A stretch of DNA of 64,000 bases from CAVVFX01 sp963777595 (GTDB lineage: Bacteria; Acidobacteriota; Terriglobia; Bryobacterales; Bryobacteraceae). The translations under genes and the position numbers were made by a program. Positions 8,192-17,141 of this stretch are shown one piece after another; position 1 is the first letter of the stretch; each line of letters opens with the position of its first letter. The notes under the pieces were generated by a model that had not been told where the DNA came from, did not search any database, and saw only the letters and a list, made by a program, of their open reading frames with translations. The stretch lies in contig CAVZRE010000030.1 in the NCBI GenBank assembly GCA_963777595.1, positions 93,458-157,457 of the forward strand. Direction: 5' to 3'.

Positions 8192-9904
8192 TCAGACGCG
8201 GTCGACTTCCTTCAGCCAATCGGGCCGCTTCAACACCTCACGTGGTTTGCTGCCGTCAGGCGGACCAATAATGCCGTCGCGATGCATCATGTCCAGGATC
8301 CGTGCTGCGCGTCCGTAGCCGAGCCGCAGACGCCGCTGCAGGGTAGAGGTCGAAGCCTTGCCGGCTTCAAGGACCACCCGCAAGGCTTCTTCGTACATCG
8401 GATCCTGGTCACCGCTCGGGGGTTCACCCTCGGGAGCCTCGCCGTCCTCGGACGACGGTGCAATCAAATAGGACTCATCATATTCGGGCGTGGCCTGCCG
8501 CTTCCAGAAGTCCACTACGCCGTTGATCTCGGTTTCAGTAACAAACGCTCCGTGGACACGCGTGAGACGCGAAGACCCGGGCGGGAGGAACAGCATGTCG
8601 CCTTTGCCCAACAGGTGCTCTGCGCCCATCACGTCGAGAATCGTGCGCGAGTCGACCCGAGTGGCCACGCGAAAGCTGATGCGGGCAGGGAAGTTGGCTT
8701 TGATCAGACCGGTGATGACGTCTACGCTGGGCCGTTGCGTGGCCAGCACCAGGTGCATGCCCACCGCGCGGGCCATCTGGGCCAGCCTTGTCACGGATTC
8801 TTCCACGTTCTTACCCTCGAGCATCATCAGATCGGCCAGTTCATCGATCAGGATCAGGATGAAAGGTAGGGGTTTCAGTTCCTCGGTCGCGGTCTCCTGT
8901 TCTTCAAACAAGCTGCGCGGCTGTTCTTGCAGCTTGCGCACCTTTTTGTTGAACTGATCGATGTTGCGCGCCCCATGCTCAGCCAGCAGACGCAGACGCC
9001 GTTCCATCTCGAGCACCGCGTTCTTCAGCGCATTGGTGGCCTTACGTGGATCTGTGATAACCGGCGTCAGAAGATGCGGAATGCCTTCGTACATGCCAAG
9101 TTCCACGCGCTTGGGATCGACCATGATCATGCGCACCTCGTCGGGTGTCGACTTATAAAGAATCGACATCACCAGCGAGTTGATCATCACCGATTTACCC
9201 GAGCCTGTCGAGCCGGCGATCAGGGCATGCGGCATAGTGTCGAGCGCGGCTACCTTGATACGGCCGTTGATGTCCTTACCCATCGAGATAGTCAATCGCG
9301 AGTTGGAGCTCTGGAACTCTTCCGACTCCAGGATCTGGCGGAGCGCAATCACTTCCCGGCGAGTATTCGGAACTTCGACGCCAACAGTCATCTTGCCGGG
9401 GATTCGCTCGATCAGGATGGACTCCGCTTGCAACCCCAGACAGAGGTCTTCACGGAGCGCGATAATGCGAGAGTATTTGACGCCTGCGTCGGGCTTGAAT
9501 TCGAAAGTAGTGACCACTGGACCCGGGTTGATCTGTACCACCGAACCCATCACTGAGAACTCTTCGAACTTGGCCTTGATCGCTGACGCGGTGTTCTTCA
9601 ATTCCTGCTCGTCGAAAGCGGTTCGCGCCGGAGGCTCGTTAAGGAATTCCGTTGATGGAAGCTGGAAGACGGTCTGTTGCCGGGCGGGTTCCGGGGTGCG
9701 CCGAGGCGGCTCAGGAGCGGCGAACGGAGGCATCACTCCCCCCTGTGGAGGAGCAACGGGCTGCTCTTCGAGCACACAGATGGGGATCTCGTTCTCACTT
9801 ACCGGTTGGCGCCCAACCGCAGTTTCCCACGGCAGTTCATCGAGAGTTGCCGTGGTCGGCAGGTCCAATTCGGCCTGGGCCTCAGAACGTTTTCTTCCTG
9901 CCAC
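8192..9904 (-). CDS. ftsK: FtsK/SpoIIIE DNA translocase, C-terminal motor part
   Basis: About 570 residues carrying the cytoplasmic half of FtsK. Visible are the linker, the alpha/beta motor with Walker A (AGSTGSGKS), Walker B (ILILIDELADLMM) and a C-terminal winged-helix gamma domain (TLQRRLRLGYGRAARIL) that reads KOPS sites. The membrane half is encoded upstream in another frame and overlaps it. A GTG at 9904 is preceded by AGGAG at 9909-9913, giving a plausible internal start; the frame also extends to a TTG at 9928. It is either a split gene with coupled translation or one gene broken by a 1-base insertion. Confidence 0.9.
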   Translation of the reverse strand: MAGRKRSEAQAELDLPTTATLDELPWETAVGRQPVSENEIPICVLEEQPVAPPQGGVMPPFAAPEPPRRTPEPARQQTVFQLPSTEFLNEPPARTAFDEQELKNTASAIKAKFEEFSVMGSVVQINPGPVVTTFEFKPDAGVKYSRIIALREDLCLGLQAESILIERIPGKMTVGVEVPNTRREVIALRQILESEEFQSSNSRLTISMGKDINGRIKVAALDTMPHALIAGSTGSGKSVMINSLVMSILYKSTPDEVRMIMVDPKRVELGMYEGIPHLLTPVITDPRKATNALKNAVLEMERRLRLLAEHGARNIDQFNKKVRKLQEQPRSLFEEQETATEELKPLPFILILIDELADLMMLEGKNVEESVTRLAQMARAVGMHLVLATQRPSVDVITGLIKANFPARISFRVATRVDSRTILDVMGAEHLLGKGDMLFLPPGSSRLTRVHGAFVTETEINGVVDFWKRQATPEYDESYLIAPSSEDGEAPEGEPPSGDQDPMYEEALRVVLEAGKASTSTLQRRLRLGYGRAARILDMMHRDGIIGPPDGSKPREVLKRPDWLKEVDRV

Positions 9905-10640
9905 GCTTCTCCTGAGTTGCGGGGCCAACGCCGTTGCCAGTCAGCGGCCCCCTCGCCGTTGTAGCCGAAGCACGGGCGGCATCGGCTTCGAGTGCCAATC
10001 TCCTCGCTTCTCTCTTCGCTTCTTTTCTCTCTAACGCGTGGTCGTGCCGGCGTTCCCGCCATTCGCGAAACTCATTCACCGCGCGCTGTAAGACGCTGAC
10101 GACAGGTACGAACCAATGGGTCAACTTCTCAAGCGTAAATGCTGAAAACAAATAGACAGAAACGATCATCCCAGTCACCGCGACGATCCCGGCTCCCAGG
10201 GGATTCAGATTTTCCCGCAGCCGGTCCGCCAGCATTTCGCCGGTGACTCCGCCAATCGGAATCATATGGTCGAAGATCATCACATTCCGGAAGAGCGAAG
10301 CCGCGGCGCTGAAACAGGAGAGGAATAGTATGAACCCAGCGAGACGGAAAACCGGGGTGTTGATCTCCTCGGAGCGGATCCACTTCCAGCCGGTGACAAA
10401 TGCGAGGAGGGGAAATAGGAAAGCAGCAATTCCGAATGCCTGCAGACCGACATCCGCAATATGCGCCCCGAACGGACCGGCGAGGTTCAGAGGGCGCAGG
10501 TGCGCAGTGGCTGTATCCCACGACGGATCCTGAGCATGGTACGAGGCCAAGCTGAGGAGCAAGAGGATGCCTCCCGCGAGGAACACGAATCCCATGACCT
10601 CGTTGAGGCGCTTTGATGGCGTCGGTGTAAGTACCCTCAT
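9882..10640 (-). CDS. ftsK: FtsK, N-terminal membrane part (separate reading frame)
   Basis: About 252 residues with four predicted transmembrane segments (for example GFVFLAGGILLLLSLASY and GAGIVAVTGMIVSVYLFSAF), as in the FtsK N-terminal domain that anchors the translocase at the septum. It ends with GRKKTF just where the motor frame has GRKRSE, so removing one base of the AAAA run near 9890 would join the two halves into a normal FtsK of about 810 residues. The start at MRVLTPTPSKRLNE is chosen by family resemblance; the frame is open further upstream to 10742. Confidence 0.85.
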   Translation of the reverse strand: MRVLTPTPSKRLNEVMGFVFLAGGILLLLSLASYHAQDPSWDTATAHLRPLNLAGPFGAHIADVGLQAFGIAAFLFPLLAFVTGWKWIRSEEINTPVFRLAGFILFLSCFSAAASLFRNVMIFDHMIPIGGVTGEMLADRLRENLNPLGAGIVAVTGMIVSVYLFSAFTLEKLTHWFVPVVSVLQRAVNEFREWRERRHDHALERKEAKREARRLALEADAARASATTARGPLTGNGVGPATQEKRGRKKTF

Positions 10641-10880
10641 CGCGGTTGGCGGCCGGACAAGAGCCAGAGCAGTCTTGATTATATACTCATTGACGGCCTG
10701 TAACACAGCCGCATTTTTACGCCGGGTCCAAGCATCTCCCATTCTGGTGCTCCGCTTGCTCTGTCGGGCAGGAGATCAACGGCGTTTGCGGGCCTGCCGG
10801 CTGCCCAGCCCGTTTGGGGTTAAGGAATATTCACGTTACCGATTCGCAGGCACCCGCGGGTTCCGAACGTCGGTTAAATA

Positions 10881-10909
10881 TTGACAGGCCACGATTTAAG
10901 GGCGTTAAT
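10881..10909 (+). promoter_or_regulatory. Sigma-70-type promoter of the VWFA-related gene
   Basis: TTGACA at 10881-10886, a 17-base spacer and GTTAAT at 10904-10909. The first box is a perfect -35 consensus and the spacing is optimal. It lies about 60 bases before the start of the downstream gene in a non-coding region. Confidence 0.65.
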
Positions 10910-10971
10910 GGAAGTAATCGAGAGTAACCCTCTCGAATGGGGTTCGTCTTAACAGATGGAGAGTATGTTCA

Positions 10972-12687
10972 ATGCGTAAAACTTTCGCTGTCGCGGCTTT
11001 GATCGCCGCTTGCCTGTGGGCACAGAGCCCAGCCGCCAACCCAGCCGCGCAGAAAGAAACCGCGCAGAACGTCCAGATGAACACGCCGACGTTTCATAGT
11101 ACGACGCGTCTCATTCAGGTAAACGTGATCGTCCGCCACAAGGGCCAACCCGTCACGGATCTTAAAAAAGAGGATTTCAAGCTGTTCGACAACGGCAAGC
11201 AGGAAAGCATAGCGACGTTCTCGGAGGAGTCCAGCAACGGCAAACTTCCTGCGTCTCCTGTGAAACTGCCTCCCGGCGTCTATACCAACAAGCTGATGTC
11301 CAAGCCTGGAACGCCGCAGAGCGTCACCGTAATTTTGCTGGATATGCAGAACACCGGCGGCAGGGCTGGCACGGCGATGGCTCAGCAGATGTTTGCGCGG
11401 CAGCAGGTCGTTAAGTTCCTGCAGACGATTCGTCCCGAGGATCGCGTCGGTGTTTATCTACTGACGGGCGCGGGCCTCAAGGTTCTGCACGATTACACCA
11501 CCGACTCGACCGGCCTGTTGCGCGCACTGAACGCGTTCGGCGACGGCAAAACTCTGCCTGATGTATCCCAAGATGAAGCGATGTCGTTCGGCACCGACAT
11601 GGTCAGCTTGGGGAACTGGGTAACCACTGGCGCCACCGGGATGCAGCGCGACTTCTACATGATGGACCGGATCACGGGAACGCTGAAGGTCATCGAATTC
11701 ATCGCCAACCATCTGTCCAGCTTACCGGGACGCAAGAATTTGATTTGGGTTTCGACCGGATTTCCACTCCAAATCGGCTACAACAGCATTCGCGAGATGA
11801 ATGATCCCAGTCGGATACAAGCGACCTTTGGCGACGAAGTTACCAAGACGGTAAAGGCGGTTAACGACGCCAATGTCGCCATCTATCCGGTGGACTCGCG
11901 CGGGTTGGTTGCTGACGGACGCTTTAGCGCGGAAAACCAAAAGGTTAACTTGAAGCCGAAGATGTCGATGGGTCCGATTGTTGAGAACCAGCAGACCATG
12001 GAAGAGCTCGCCAGCCGAACCGGAGGCAAAGCTTACTACAACACGAACGATCTTAAGAGCGCCATTCGCAATGCTATCGAGGACGCTAGCACCACCTACA
12101 CCTTGGGTTTTTATCCGAAGGATGAGGAGTACGACGGCAAGTTCCACAAGCTCTCGGTCAAGGTAGAACATGCTGGAATCGGTTATGACGTCCGTTTCCG
12201 CAAAGGTTATTTCGACTTCGAGAACAAGGTGAGCGACGAGAAGACCCGCAAAGCCGAAATCGCGGATGCCGTGCTGAGCCCGCTCGATTCGAGCGCGCTG
12301 GGTGTCAGCGTGGGTACTGCCCGCACAGACAAGCCAGCGCCGAACTCGATGATCATCCGCCTGGAAGTGGATCCGGACGGTATCGGTTGGGCGCCCAAGG
12401 GTGACCGCATGAATGGCAAACTGGACGTTTTCCTGGTCCAGAAGAACGATCGCGGGAACCAGTTTAACGGCCAGGACGACACCATCGAGCTAAATCTGAC
12501 GCATGAGCAATACGACAAGATGATGAAGAGCGCCGGGTTGATCTTGCCGGATCGGACCGTTCCCCTGGTTTCTCAAGCTTCGCAGCTCCGAATCGTAGTG
12601 CGCGACAATGCATCGGGAAGCTTGGGCAGTGTAACAGTTCCGTTGAAGCTGGCTTCAAACAGTCAACCGAACCTGATCAAACGTTAG
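10972..12687 (+). CDS. VWFA-related secreted protein
   Basis: 571 residues with an N-terminal signal peptide (about 1-20), a conserved domain of the form VNVIVRHKGQPVTDLKKEDFKLFDNGKQ, and a von Willebrand A-like domain (VTVILLDMQN, later KNLIWVSTGFPL). The combination is the VWFA-related family strongly expanded in Acidobacteria. Function is unknown; such proteins are thought to act in the periplasm or at the surface in binding or assembly. It is monocistronic with its own promoter, and its 3' end overlaps the converging gene by 11 bases. Confidence 0.88.
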   Translation: MRKTFAVAALIAACLWAQSPAANPAAQKETAQNVQMNTPTFHSTTRLIQVNVIVRHKGQPVTDLKKEDFKLFDNGKQESIATFSEESSNGKLPASPVKLPPGVYTNKLMSKPGTPQSVTVILLDMQNTGGRAGTAMAQQMFARQQVVKFLQTIRPEDRVGVYLLTGAGLKVLHDYTTDSTGLLRALNAFGDGKTLPDVSQDEAMSFGTDMVSLGNWVTTGATGMQRDFYMMDRITGTLKVIEFIANHLSSLPGRKNLIWVSTGFPLQIGYNSIREMNDPSRIQATFGDEVTKTVKAVNDANVAIYPVDSRGLVADGRFSAENQKVNLKPKMSMGPIVENQQTMEELASRTGGKAYYNTNDLKSAIRNAIEDASTTYTLGFYPKDEEYDGKFHKLSVKVEHAGIGYDVRFRKGYFDFENKVSDEKTRKAEIADAVLSPLDSSALGVSVGTARTDKPAPNSMIIRLEVDPDGIGWAPKGDRMNGKLDVFLVQKNDRGNQFNGQDDTIELNLTHEQYDKMMKSAGLILPDRTVPLVSQASQLRIVVRDNASGSLGSVTVPLKLASNSQPNLIKR

Positions 12688-14038
12688 CTTCCAGTTTATC
12701 CCTGACAATAGCGCGGCGGGCCTCTTCGATGCTCGCCGCCTTAATTCCTTCAAAGCCTCGAATTTTGTCAGGGAGTGCCAACACCTCTGGCGATGCCTTG
12801 CCGGCAAGCACCGCATCGATTAGATCTCGATACCACACTATTAGAGCTCTCTCTTCGCGCCGGTGACGCGAATATCCGAAAAGATCGAAGGGAGTTCCAC
12901 GCAGTCCTTTGCACCGTGCAAGCAGCCGGAGCGGCGTACGGAACCACGGGCCGAACCTCATCTTCTTTTTGAGACCCAGCGATCTTAGCAGCGGGGGATG
13001 AAGGTTGTAGCTGATGGATTCTACGTCATCCCACATATTCCGCGTGCGTGCTTCAAAGGCCGGATCGGTGAGCAACCGCGCGACTTCGTACTCGTCCTTA
13101 TAAGCCATTAGCTTAAAAAGATTCGCAGCTACCGCATCGGCAAGATCGGGCCGGTCCATGTTGACCCGGTCGACGGCTGAGCGCCATTCTCGCGCCCAAG
13201 CTTCGCTTTGGTACGCAACCAGTTCCTGGTAGTAGTCGAGAGAATTCGGCTCCTGGGGAACGCGCGCCGGGGCGGGGAACTCATAATACGCACGGCCGGC
13301 CGAGAACGCTTGCAGGTTGCGGTCGACGTCCACTCCATTCAACCGGATAGCTGCCTCGATCGAGCGCGCCTGAATGGGGATATACCCACCCTGCCATGCG
13401 ACGCCGGCCAGAAACATATTGACGAACAGGTGCGAGCCGAACAACTCCTCTGCGATCCGGGAGGCATCCACCATGATGCAGCGGCCCCTCATGGTGGCGT
13501 TCTGAATCGCGTCGAGCAGCGGATGAGAATCGCACCGCCGGTCTTGACGGACGGCCTCGGACGTCGGCGTGACGTCCGCATTAATCACCGCCGCAGTGCG
13601 TTCAGGATCGGCACATTTAAGATTCTCAGCGCTAATGGCGCCGAGAAGATCGAAGCCCAGTATCAGGTCCGCGTTTCCGGTATTGATACGGGCTGCGACT
13701 TCCACAGGTTCATGAGTGAGGATCAGGTGCGATACTACCGCCCCGCCTTTTTGCGCCAGACCTGTTTGATCGAGCGTAGCAACAGAAAGGCCGTCCATTG
13801 CCGCGGCAGTCGCCAGCAAAGCGTTGATCGTAATGACGCCAGTGCCGCCGATCCCAGGGGATAGAATCCGGTAAACGCTGTCAAACGCAGGCGCAGGCCT
13901 TTCCGACGGGGCCCGGAACACGGACTTAGGCGCTCCCTTTTCCTTGCTCCCCGCACTTAATTTCAGTGTTACAAACGAAGGGCAATCTCCGAGGCTGCAC
14001 GTATAGTCTTTATTACATGACGCCTGATGGATCCGCAT
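12677..14038 (-). CDS. Indolepyruvate:ferredoxin oxidoreductase, C-terminal part
   Basis: 453 residues corresponding to the second half of the large fused indolepyruvate ferredoxin oxidoreductase. It opens with an iron-sulfur motif (SCNKDYTCSLGDCPSF), then the gamma-subunit-like domain (GIGGTGVITINALLATAA) and a C-terminal DUF6537-like region. Aligning by memory with intact homologues, the first half reads VETEFGRE and this frame continues MRIHQASCNKD without a gap once one base is removed. It is therefore the other half of the upstream gene. Confidence 0.85.
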   Translation of the reverse strand: MRIHQASCNKDYTCSLGDCPSFVTLKLSAGSKEKGAPKSVFRAPSERPAPAFDSVYRILSPGIGGTGVITINALLATAAAMDGLSVATLDQTGLAQKGGAVVSHLILTHEPVEVAARINTGNADLILGFDLLGAISAENLKCADPERTAAVINADVTPTSEAVRQDRRCDSHPLLDAIQNATMRGRCIMVDASRIAEELFGSHLFVNMFLAGVAWQGGYIPIQARSIEAAIRLNGVDVDRNLQAFSAGRAYYEFPAPARVPQEPNSLDYYQELVAYQSEAWAREWRSAVDRVNMDRPDLADAVAANLFKLMAYKDEYEVARLLTDPAFEARTRNMWDDVESISYNLHPPLLRSLGLKKKMRFGPWFRTPLRLLARCKGLRGTPFDLFGYSRHRREERALIVWYRDLIDAVLAGKASPEVLALPDKIRGFEGIKAASIEEARRAIVRDKLEANV

Positions 14039-16013
14039 CTTCGCGCCCGAACTCCGTCTCGACCGGTTGCAGGCTCATGCAGTTGGACTGCTTCACGCAG
14101 TCTCCGCAGCCCTCGCAGACGCGCTCATTGATCACCAGTCGATGAACGGGCTCCGCCAATTTCCCGCGCGACCGCAAACGCCGCTTCTCGGCCGCGCACT
14201 GCTGGTCGTAGAGAATTACGCTCACGCCCTCGACCTTGGCCGCCTCGCGCATCACAGCGGTGAGTTCGAGGCGATCGCTCACTCGAACGATTGGAGCCCA
14301 GTCGGCATCTTTTGGATACCTATTTTCTGACAGTACGAAAATTTTACGTACGCCCATCGCCGCCAGCATGCGTGTGATGGCAGGCGGGTCCATAGCGTTC
14401 GCCGAAGCCTGTCCGCCAGTCATCGCCACAGCGCGGTTGTACAGCAGCTTGTAGGTGATGTTGACACCAGCTGCTACGCTGGCCTGCACCGACAGCATCC
14501 CCGAATGCAAAAACGTGCCGTCGCCGAGATTCTGAAAAATATGCTTGCGATCGGAGAAGGGAGCGATGCCGTTCCACGGCGCGCCCTCTCCGCCCATCTG
14601 GGTGATCCACTCGAACCCTCGCCCCGCGTCATGGAGCATAATCGCCATGCCATGGCAGCCAGTCCCGCCCGCTGCGATCTCGCCCGGCAGTACGATGGTC
14701 GACCGGTTATGCGGGCAGCCGGAACAAAAGTTAGGAACTCGTTCAAGCCCTTGCGTGACAGGCTTCGGCCTGCCAAGGGAACGCGGGGTCCCAAAGCCCA
14801 GCCGAGCCGTAATCATATCGGGATCGAGTTCGCCGTGTGCGGGAAACCACGCGTTACCCTTGGCATCCTCCTTCCCGATCACCATGGGGCGCACTCCACG
14901 GTTATAGAGCGCATCGCGAATCTGAAACTCGAGAAAGCTGCGCTTCTCCTCGACCACGATAAGTGTCTCGAGGCCCTCGGCAAATTCAGCCGTAAACGCC
15001 GGTTCGACTGGGTAGGTCACCGCATACTTGGCAATGCGAATCCCGCGCGCCACCAGATCTTCCGCCGTGATACCGCAATCGGCCAGCGACTGCATTAAAT
15101 CGTAGTAAGCCTTGCCCGCCGACGCGATCCCAATCCGCGCACTGGCTCGCGCCCCATGCCAGCGATTCAGCCGGTTGGCGCGCGTCCATTCCTTCGCAGC
15201 GTCCAAACGCCGGCGGTTCATCTCGTACTCCATCGGCAGCGAATAGGGCGTGAGCAGCCGGTGGTCGTTATGTTTCTGATAGCCTTCGGGGTTGACGAAA
15301 GATGAACGCTCGGGATCGACACTCACGGTTCCCCCGCCGTCGCAGACGTTGGTCACCATCTTCATCCCGGCCCATGCCCCCGTATAGCGCGAGAGCGCAA
15401 TGGCGGCGAGGCCGTAATCGAGGATCTCCTGCGTGTTGCCGGGAAATAAAGTAGGGATGCAGAAGTTCATCAGGCTGAAATCGCTCTGATGCGGGATCGT
15501 GGAGCTCTTGGCGTTGTGATCGTCGCCCGCCAAGACCAGAGCTGCGCCCTGGCCGGCAGCTCCGGCGAAACCGGCATGACGAAGAATGTCGCTGGAGCGA
15601 TCGACTCCGGGCCCTTTGCCGTACCAGATGCCGACGATGCCGTCCCATTTACCGCCGTTCACCACATGCTGGATCTGGCTGCCGAAAATCGCGGTTGCGG
15701 CGAGGTCTTCGTTCACGCCGGGTTGAAAGTGAATGCCGAGTTCCTTGAGCAGTGGGCCCGCGCGCCGCAACGCCATATCGTAGCCACCGAGTGGAGAGCC
15801 TTCGTAGCCGGAGATATAGGATGCGGTCTTAAGGCCTGCGTGACGATCGCGGCGCATCTGATCGAGCGGCAGACGCACAAGGGCCTGAATCCCGGTGAGA
15901 TACACGGTTCCGCGTTCAATGGTATAGCGATCGTTGAGTTGCACTTCCGCTCTTGCCGCCACACTCAGAATAGCGTGAGCGCGCCCGTTGCCGCTCAAAC
16001 TTGGCTGAACCAA
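14013..16013 (-). CDS. Indolepyruvate:ferredoxin oxidoreductase, N-terminal part
   Basis: 666 residues with the pyruvate/ferredoxin oxidoreductase core and TPP-binding domain (MGGEGAPWNGIAPF), ending in a ferredoxin-type cluster (CEGCGDCVKQSNC). The enzyme oxidatively decarboxylates aryl- or branched-chain 2-oxo acids to acyl-CoA with ferredoxin as acceptor. The family is normally a single chain of about 1150 residues; here the frame breaks after FGRE at about 14028. The true start may be the GTG at 15944 (VQLNDRYTIERG), since upstream residues do not look conserved. Confidence 0.87.
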   Translation of the reverse strand: MVQPSLSGNGRAHAILSVAARAEVQLNDRYTIERGTVYLTGIQALVRLPLDQMRRDRHAGLKTASYISGYEGSPLGGYDMALRRAGPLLKELGIHFQPGVNEDLAATAIFGSQIQHVVNGGKWDGIVGIWYGKGPGVDRSSDILRHAGFAGAAGQGAALVLAGDDHNAKSSTIPHQSDFSLMNFCIPTLFPGNTQEILDYGLAAIALSRYTGAWAGMKMVTNVCDGGGTVSVDPERSSFVNPEGYQKHNDHRLLTPYSLPMEYEMNRRRLDAAKEWTRANRLNRWHGARASARIGIASAGKAYYDLMQSLADCGITAEDLVARGIRIAKYAVTYPVEPAFTAEFAEGLETLIVVEEKRSFLEFQIRDALYNRGVRPMVIGKEDAKGNAWFPAHGELDPDMITARLGFGTPRSLGRPKPVTQGLERVPNFCSGCPHNRSTIVLPGEIAAGGTGCHGMAIMLHDAGRGFEWITQMGGEGAPWNGIAPFSDRKHIFQNLGDGTFLHSGMLSVQASVAAGVNITYKLLYNRAVAMTGGQASANAMDPPAITRMLAAMGVRKIFVLSENRYPKDADWAPIVRVSDRLELTAVMREAAKVEGVSVILYDQQCAAEKRRLRSRGKLAEPVHRLVINERVCEGCGDCVKQSNCMSLQPVETEFGREDADPSGVM

Positions 16014-16037
16014 GTGAGAGGAATTTAAGGTTCTGGA

Positions 16038-17069
16038 TCAGCGCACGGGATTCTCTTGAAACTTGGCCAAGGCTGCGACCTTACCCCAAGCGCTACCTGA
16101 ATCGATCGCCTCAGCCGCGATCTTTACACCCTGTCTCAGCCCTTCGACCGTTTCCGCGGCGAGCAAGGAAATTGCCGCGTTGGCCAGAACAATATCGCGA
16201 GCAGGACCGCGTTCGCCTGCGAAAACCTTGCGGGCGATCTCGCAGTTTTCCGACACCACACCGCCGGCGAGATCGGAGAGTTGCGCCCGCGGCAGCCCGA
16301 AATCTTCCGGCGTCAGAATCAGTCTTTCAACCTGCCCAGTCTTGATCGCAAATACCACCGTCTCCGCGGTAGTCGTCACCTCGTCCAGCCCGTCGCGTCC
16401 GTAGACTACGAAACCGCGCTTCAAACCGAGCCGGCAGAGCGCTTCCGCGATCAGTTCCGCATGGTTCTCCGTGGTGGTCCCGACCACCTGAAGGTTAGCT
16501 CCCGCGGGGTTGGCCAGAGGGCCCAGCAGATTGAAGACGGTCCGCATCTTGAGTTCACGCCGGATTGGCTGTACATGCCTCGTCGCCGCGTGATACGCCG
16601 GAGCGAAGAGGAACGCGATCCCTACTTCGCGAATCGCGCGCGCGGCCTCCCCAGGCGAAAGGTCGATCCGGACGCCGAGCGCTTCGAGCAAATCGGCACT
16701 CCCGCACTTGCTCGAGATGGACCGGTTGCCGTGTTTGGCGACTCGCACACCGGCGGCTGCGGCCACGAACGCGGCGATGGTTGAAATGTTGAATGTCGCG
16801 AGACCATCGCCGCCCGTCCCGCAAGTATCGAGCAGGGGTTCACCAGCGGGAAGCCCCGTGTCGAATGGACCAGCAAAGCGCCGCATGGCTCGCGCGAAGC
16901 CCGTGAGTTCGGACGCTGATTCCCCTTTCATGCGGAGGGCAGTCAGGAAGGCTGCGATCTGCGGAGGCGTCGAGGAGCCCTCCAGTATTACGGCCATCGT
17001 CTCTTCGGCCTCGGATTCCGTTAACGTTTGTCCCGCCACGACGGCGTGCAAAGAAGGGAGAATGGACAT
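16038..17069 (-). CDS. trpD: Anthranilate phosphoribosyltransferase
   Basis: 343 residues, full family length. The enzyme transfers phosphoribose to anthranilate, the second step of tryptophan synthesis. Visible motifs are the phosphate-binding TCGTGGDG, the conserved KHGNRSISS and the GPLANPAGA region. It stands alone rather than in a trp operon, and it is divergent from sucC with 72 bases between them. Confidence 0.95.
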   Translation of the reverse strand: MSILPSLHAVVAGQTLTESEAEETMAVILEGSSTPPQIAAFLTALRMKGESASELTGFARAMRRFAGPFDTGLPAGEPLLDTCGTGGDGLATFNISTIAAFVAAAAGVRVAKHGNRSISSKCGSADLLEALGVRIDLSPGEAARAIREVGIAFLFAPAYHAATRHVQPIRRELKMRTVFNLLGPLANPAGANLQVVGTTTENHAELIAEALCRLGLKRGFVVYGRDGLDEVTTTAETVVFAIKTGQVERLILTPEDFGLPRAQLSDLAGGVVSENCEIARKVFAGERGPARDIVLANAAISLLAAETVEGLRQGVKIAAEAIDSGSAWGKVAALAKFQENPVR

Positions 17070-17141
17070 TTTGGTGTATCGTAGAGATTAGCTGTGAAGC
17101 GACGAGCTTGATTTCCCACTTTACAGCGAAATCGGAATTCC

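Noticed and set aside
8177..10034. Several long plus-strand frames opposite ftsK
   Set aside because: They are shadows of the FtsK motor and membrane frames, without family features.
14745..14765. Fourth copy of the GCGTGACAG half of the bipartite element
   Set aside because: It lies inside the oxidoreductase gene and lacks the GTAGG half at the fixed spacing; chance match.
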